A program made the position numbers and the translations under genes. The notes beneath the pieces are model-generated. The model ran no database searches, was not told where the DNA came from, and worked only from the letters and a program-made list of their open reading frames with translations. A stretch of DNA of 64,000 bases from an uncultured Lachnospiraceae bacterium (GTDB lineage: Bacteria > Bacillota > Clostridia > Lachnospirales > Lachnospiraceae), in the NCBI GenBank assembly GCA_945929965.1, contig CAMEOT010000016.1:1-64000 (forward strand), written 5' to 3'. This document shows positions 60,233-64,000 of the stretch, in pieces. The first letter of the stretch is position 1, and each line of letters starts with the position of its first letter.

Positions 60233-61324
60233 CTACAGCAGACTGGCAATCGCATTCACCATGCACAGGATTGCCGTCAGTGTTACTCCCAGGGTTCCCG
60301 CGTAAGCCCACACCTTTGCTTTGGAAATCGGTGCGATACCTACCAGTTTACCGGTCTGTCCGTTCACATAGAAAGGATACTCTTTCCCTTTATAGGTATA
60401 ATCATACTTCCATACCGGCAGAAGTCCGTAATTTACAGCACTGTCTGTTACGCTGATATTTTCTCCCAGTTTGCGTACACTGGAATAGCCGGAATAACTA
60501 TCATGCAGCATCTTCTGCGCATCTTCCTGCATCTTCGCCTTCGCACGGCTCTCCACCAGGTCGGAGGTCATATTGTAGCGCTCACTGTAAAATCCGGACA
60601 AATACTCCGGCTTGAACTCCTGCAACTCCTTATAATCAAAAGGCTCCATCAGATCCATGACATCATCCGGCATTCCTATGGATGCATCCACCGGAATCTT
60701 ATCAAAATTAATATCCATATCCCTGACAACATCATAATAAGAAGTCTCCGTATACTGCGTATTGCCGGTAGTCCAGCTGCGCACCTTGGTACCTTCGCCG
60801 TGGAATGTACAATTGGTATCATAATCATAAAACCAGAACGGTACATAATCACCATGGATGCCATTCAGTCTTACCTCAGACAGAAAATCCGTCGGTGCGA
60901 AAATACATTTTTCAAATTTGTCACGGATCAGCTTCTTGCAGCCTTCCTTCCCCATACGGAACGGGATCAGCATATGCGGTGTGTAAGCACCGGCAATCTG
61001 TTCATCCACGATCACGTAATTGTCACAGTACGGACACTGTGTAGCAGAAGTACTGGCTGTCATAGAAATCTCACCGCCACAGTTGGGACATACCTTCGTC
61101 ACCTTTTTCTGAGATTCTCCTTCCGCCGCTGCCATTCTGCTTACCGGCTGACCTGCTCCCACCTGTGTCGTTCCCTCCGCAGCACCGTTCTCCTCACCGC
61201 TTGTCTCGATCACGCCGTCCTGACGTTCTTCACTGTCCTCACTTTCACAGAAAGGACAGAACATTTTCTTTCTCTCCGGGCTGTAGACTACATTACCGCC
61301 GCAGTTTTTACACTTAAAGATCAT
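60233..61324 (-). CDS. Double zinc-ribbon membrane protein
   Basis: 363 residues: an N-terminal CKNCG...CPFC zinc ribbon (5-28), a low-complexity linker, a second CPNCG...CPYC ribbon (about 80-102), a large soluble domain with many aromatic and charged residues (about 110-320), and a C-terminal membrane helix (about 336-358). It looks like the TFIIB-type zinc-ribbon family of Clostridia, often next to TPM or SPFH/YdjM-like membrane proteins. Function unknown. 27 bases upstream of the TPM gene. Confidence 0.8.
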   Translation of the reverse strand: MIFKCKNCGGNVVYSPERKKMFCPFCESEDSEERQDGVIETSGEENGAAEGTTQVGAGQPVSRMAAAEGESQKKVTKVCPNCGGEISMTASTSATQCPYCDNYVIVDEQIAGAYTPHMLIPFRMGKEGCKKLIRDKFEKCIFAPTDFLSEVRLNGIHGDYVPFWFYDYDTNCTFHGEGTKVRSWTTGNTQYTETSYYDVVRDMDINFDKIPVDASIGMPDDVMDLMEPFDYKELQEFKPEYLSGFYSERYNMTSDLVESRAKAKMQEDAQKMLHDSYSGYSSVRKLGENISVTDSAVNYGLLPVWKYDYTYKGKEYPFYVNGQTGKLVGIAPISKAKVWAYAGTLGVTLTAILCMVNAIASLL

Positions 61325-61464
61325 CTTACCCCTCGCCTTCTGCCTTTTACGACATTTTTCTTGGTTGAACCTTATTTATCTTACCATACATTTTCTCGTA
61401 TTTCCATAGATTAAAATGCACATAAACTTTCTTATCGTTCGAATTATCGCGCTCTTAAGCCCTC

Positions 61465-62001
61465 TTAAGCTCTCATCAGATCCTCATAATCTTCCGACAG
61501 AAACCGGTGATAGATTACATGACACCCCTCGTCACGGAAACAGTAACAATAAGGATCTCCTATCTCCTCCGGGAAGCGGATCATGACATCAAAGTCCTCT
61601 CCTTGCATCTCTTCTATATAGATATTCTCACTGTACCGCAAAAATAATTGCCGGATATCCTCGATCTTACAGCCGTGCTGTCCGATCAACCGGATCAGTT
61701 CGCAGATAAATCCCGTCTCCGCAAAATGTTCATGCACATAGGCACTTCCCTCCTCCGGAATACAGAGGCAGAACCGGTCCCCTCTGCGGGTAACGGTGAG
61801 TTTTCCAAGCTTCTCTGTCATGCTCTCCGGCTGTCCGGTCAGAGTGACTTCCATTTCCTCTGCCGTGTCCGCTGTATCCAACAGATGGTTCAGCGTGGAT
61901 AACGGATAATACAGTCGGATCTTCTCCCGACGGAATCCCAGTTTCGCCTGTTCCTCCAGGATCACATCCATGAGATTTTTTTCTAATTTTTCAAATGTCA
62001 T
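61465..62001 (-). CDS. DUF3877-like cytoplasmic protein
   Basis: 178 residues, no signal peptide or membrane helix. Alternation of short helices and strands, with FEKLEKNLMDVI-EEQ and LYYPLSTLNHLL near the N-terminus and GDPYCYCFRDEG near the C-terminus. I think it belongs to DUF3877, common in Lachnospiraceae, but this rests on memory of the N-terminal pattern. Lies 11 bases downstream of the amidohydrolase and before a 140-base gap in which I saw only a direct repeat gcttaagag near 61450-61470. Confidence 0.65.
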   Translation of the reverse strand: MTFEKLEKNLMDVILEEQAKLGFRREKIRLYYPLSTLNHLLDTADTAEEMEVTLTGQPESMTEKLGKLTVTRRGDRFCLCIPEEGSAYVHEHFAETGFICELIRLIGQHGCKIEDIRQLFLRYSENIYIEEMQGEDFDVMIRFPEEIGDPYCYCFRDEGCHVIYHRFLSEDYEDLMRA

Positions 62002-62012
62002 GACTTATTTCC

Positions 62013-63311
62013 TTATAAAAATTTATCCAGTTCCGTCTCTACGATCTGCTTTTTCTTAATCTTAGGATTGCGAATCACTCTGCCCTGTGCAACGACCATA
62101 TCCACATTCCGAAGCACGCGCAGATCCTCTAACGGATTCTTCTCCACCACGATCATATCCGCGCTTTTTCCGGGCTCCAACGTACCGGTGATATCTCCGA
62201 TGCCTGCCATCTCGGCGCCCCTGCAGGTAGCGGTGTACAGCGCAAAAGCATTGGAGACTCCCACATACTTGTGGAAATAATATAACTCTCTCCAGAAATC
62301 ATACTGGGTGATCCAGGGGCATCCCACATCGTTGCCCAGTACCACCGGAATGTCGTTGGCAATCGCTGCCTTCGCACAATCAATGATACCTTCAAATACC
62401 ACATTGCCGTTAAACTGTTCCACTTCGGAAGCATTGGTAACGGAACGGTCGAACAATGCATAAGGAAGTGCCGGAGACAATGTAGTGCACAGGAATGCAT
62501 TGTGTTCCTTGAAAAGGTCAATCATCTCCTCATCCGCTTTTGCACCGTGTTCGATGGAGTCTACCCCGTTTTTCAAAGCCACTTTTACACCTTCCGGAGA
62601 CTCCACGTGGGCTGCCACCTTATATCCCATGGAATGTGCCTTGTCGCAGACTGCCTTCACCATCTCAGGTGCCATCTTCAGTTCTCCGGGCACGCCCTTT
62701 TCCTTTGCATCCAGCACACCGCCGGTGATCATGAGTTTCACCAGATCCACCTTCTGGGCTTTTGAGGTCTCCAGATGCTGTAATGCTTCGTCTATGCTGC
62801 CGGCTGCGATAGCTACGGATCCTGCCATATGACCTCCGGGGACAGAGATGCCTTCGTTCGCTGCCAGGATTCTGGGACCGGGCTTTTTGCCTGCGGCAAT
62901 GTCATCCCGCAGTCTGGTATCAAAATCCCCCAATCCTCCTACGGTACGGATCGTGGTCACGCCACTGTAAAGTTCGTCCTTTGCAAAACCGCAGACCATA
63001 CTGTAGGCAACAGCCTTCGTCAGTCCGTTGCTCATGATCTTTTTCACCAGGGCTTCATTATCCCGCTGCTTCTTCTGCGGCTTTCCATTGCCTGCCAGAT
63101 GTACATGCATATTGATCAGTCCGGGCAGGATGTATTTTCCCTGCAAATTGATCTCCTCATATCCGGAAGCCTTCAAATCACTTATTTTGGCTTCCTCAAA
63201 GGGTAAAATCCCGGTGATCTTCCCATCTTCCACCAGGATGACCTGCCCCTCCTGCACCTGCATATCTTCCGTGCCGTCTAAAATTTTCCCATTGGTAAAT
63301 ACGTACTTCAT
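62013..63311 (-). CDS. Metal-dependent amidohydrolase (imidazolonepropionase-like)
   Basis: 432 residues. Amidohydrolase fold: N-terminal beta region (MKYVFTNGKILDG), metal ligands HVHLAG (HxH), LVKLMITGG with the carboxylated-Lys-type position, AHVE, DSIEHG, GNDVG, and C-terminal GKSADMIVVEKNPL. Related enzymes include Xaa-Pro/Xaa-Arg dipeptidases and imidazolonepropionase-like proteins; the substrate cannot be told. Start at the ATG at 63311 with GGAGAGG upstream; the longest frame (to 63398) adds 29 unrelated basic residues that overlap the next gene. Confidence 0.9.
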   Translation of the reverse strand: MKYVFTNGKILDGTEDMQVQEGQVILVEDGKITGILPFEEAKISDLKASGYEEINLQGKYILPGLINMHVHLAGNGKPQKKQRDNEALVKKIMSNGLTKAVAYSMVCGFAKDELYSGVTTIRTVGGLGDFDTRLRDDIAAGKKPGPRILAANEGISVPGGHMAGSVAIAAGSIDEALQHLETSKAQKVDLVKLMITGGVLDAKEKGVPGELKMAPEMVKAVCDKAHSMGYKVAAHVESPEGVKVALKNGVDSIEHGAKADEEMIDLFKEHNAFLCTTLSPALPYALFDRSVTNASEVEQFNGNVVFEGIIDCAKAAIANDIPVVLGNDVGCPWITQYDFWRELYYFHKYVGVSNAFALYTATCRGAEMAGIGDITGTLEPGKSADMIVVEKNPLEDLRVLRNVDMVVAQGRVIRNPKIKKKQIVETELDKFL

Positions 63312-63330
63312 ATCACTGCCTCTCCTTCTC

Positions 63331-64000
63331 TTAAATGTCTTCTCTAATCTCCTGTACCAGTTCCTCACTGCATTCCGCAATGGCACAGATATCCTCATCC
63401 GAATATCCTCTGGTGATCATGTTCCGGACGATCTGCACCGTCTTCCCGGTAGCTCCGATCTGCTCGCCGATTTGTTCTCCGATCTGTTGTCCAATATGCT
63501 GACCGATTTGTTCTCCAATACTCCGTTCCTCTGCCCGCAGATCCATCAATGCCTTACACATATCATATCTCTCCTCTCCGTTTTCCTCGATTGTCACATA
63601 ATACTCCATATTCTCTGTCAGTTCCCAAAAGCCCATAAGCACTGCCATAACTGCCGCCGTATCCGCAGGCAGTCTGCGGTATTCGGGATCGGAAGCTATC
63701 AGCTGCTCCAGCTTGCGTCTGTCACCCCGGCATGCAAGTGCCTGAAATACTTCCCGCAGATCCGTGCGAAACCGGTCAAAATTATTCTCTTCATTAATAC
63801 AATATAACTTCATGGGATAATCTGCAAAGGGAAGTCTCATCCTGACCGTCTCTTCCTCCAAATTCATCATATCCGCCAGACACAGCGGTCCGTCCCAGGT
63901 ATCCTCCCCGTGGTATAAACATAATGTATACACCGGAACCAGCCTGTCTTCCTTGCGGATTCCGCTGAGGCGCTCAGCATTTCTTAGTTCCCGGGTCCCC
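63331..64000 (-). CDS. Rpn-family PD-(D/E)XK nuclease/transposase-like, partial
   Basis: 3' part of a gene that continues beyond the right edge. In frame from 64000 the sequence reads ...ERLSGIRKEDRLVPVYTLCLYHGEDTWDGP, the core block of the Rpn (recombination-promoting nuclease) family, so the true start is outside the window; the apparent GTG start at 63933 is internal. The C-terminus has a run of near-identical QIGEQIG units (about five) and then a helix-turn-helix-like MITRGYSDEDICAIAECSEE. These proteins are multi-copy in Lachnospiraceae and move DNA by endonuclease activity or act as phage defence. Partial call. Confidence 0.85.
   Translation of the reverse strand, partial: GTRELRNAERLSGIRKEDRLVPVYTLCLYHGEDTWDGPLCLADMMNLEEETVRMRLPFADYPMKLYCINEENNFDRFRTDLREVFQALACRGDRRKLEQLIASDPEYRRLPADTAAVMAVLMGFWELTENMEYYVTIEENGEERYDMCKALMDLRAEERSIGEQIGQHIGQQIGEQIGEQIGATGKTVQIVRNMITRGYSDEDICAIAECSEELVQEIREDI

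Noticed and set aside
1..64000. CRISPR array, insertion sequence, prophage or integrase-associated island
   Set aside because: I saw no regularly spaced repeats, transposase or phage genes; the Rpn-type gene at the edge is the only mobile-DNA-related protein.

Overview
The window looks like chromosome of a motile, endospore-forming member of the Clostridia, most likely Lachnospiraceae. This is inferred from the gene set (CodY, PolC, SigK without a pro-sequence, GPR, SpoIIP, a fla/che operon of the Bacillus/Clostridium type, CheC, CheD and FliY), from protein style, and from repeat-rich intergenic DNA. Every protein gene except rpsT, and both tRNAs, lie on the minus strand, so transcription runs right to left.

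Layout. 1-726: no convincing gene; three large palindromic or RNA-like elements and a terminator. 727-2685: rpsB-tsf. 2868-38086: one long flagellar and chemotaxis cluster. Read in its own direction it runs flgB, flgC, fliE, fliF, fliG, fliH, fliI, fliJ, ylxF-like, fliK, flgD, a TIGR02530-like gene, flgE, flbD/swrD, motA, motB, fliL, fliM, fliY, cheY, fliO, fliP, fliQ, fliR, flhB, flhA, flhF, flhG, a PilZ gene, cheB, cheA, cheW, cheC, cheD, a small membrane gene, sigD, a FapA-like gene, a small unknown, a SwrB-like gene and an MltG-like fragment. This matches the Bacillus subtilis fla/che operon closely, including its flanks (topA/codY upstream, rpsB-tsf downstream). 38269-41256: codY and topA. 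41476-41707: two identical tRNA-Glu(CUC) genes, each with its own promoter. 41888-47562: polC and ispG. 47632-52685: dprA, a YifB/ComM-type ATPase, pilT and an HD-domain gene. 52761-58688: sigK, hemW, lepA, spoIIP and gpr, with rpsT (58888-59151, plus strand) divergent; the order gpr-spoIIP-lepA-hemW next to rpsT is also that of B. subtilis. 59276-64000: a TPM-domain membrane protein, a zinc-ribbon membrane protein, a DUF3877-like protein, an amidohydrolase and an Rpn-family nuclease cut by the window edge.

How the genes work together. The cluster supplies the basal body, export gate and ATPase, rod, hook, stator and switch, the chemotaxis core (CheA, W, Y, B, C, D and the FliY phosphatase), the FlhF/FlhG placement pair, a c-di-GMP-type PilZ brake, and SigD for late genes. 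Flagellin, FlgM, FlgK/L, FliD, CheR and receptors are not in the window. I saw no insertion sequence, prophage, CRISPR array or defence island. The points most worth a second look are the RNA-like elements at 28-592, a palindromic repeat family placed at the 3' ends of flgE and polC, the methionine-rich linker in FliY, a likely SigD promoter inside the flagellar operon, a candidate CodY box at codY, and the twin tRNA-Glu(CUC) genes.
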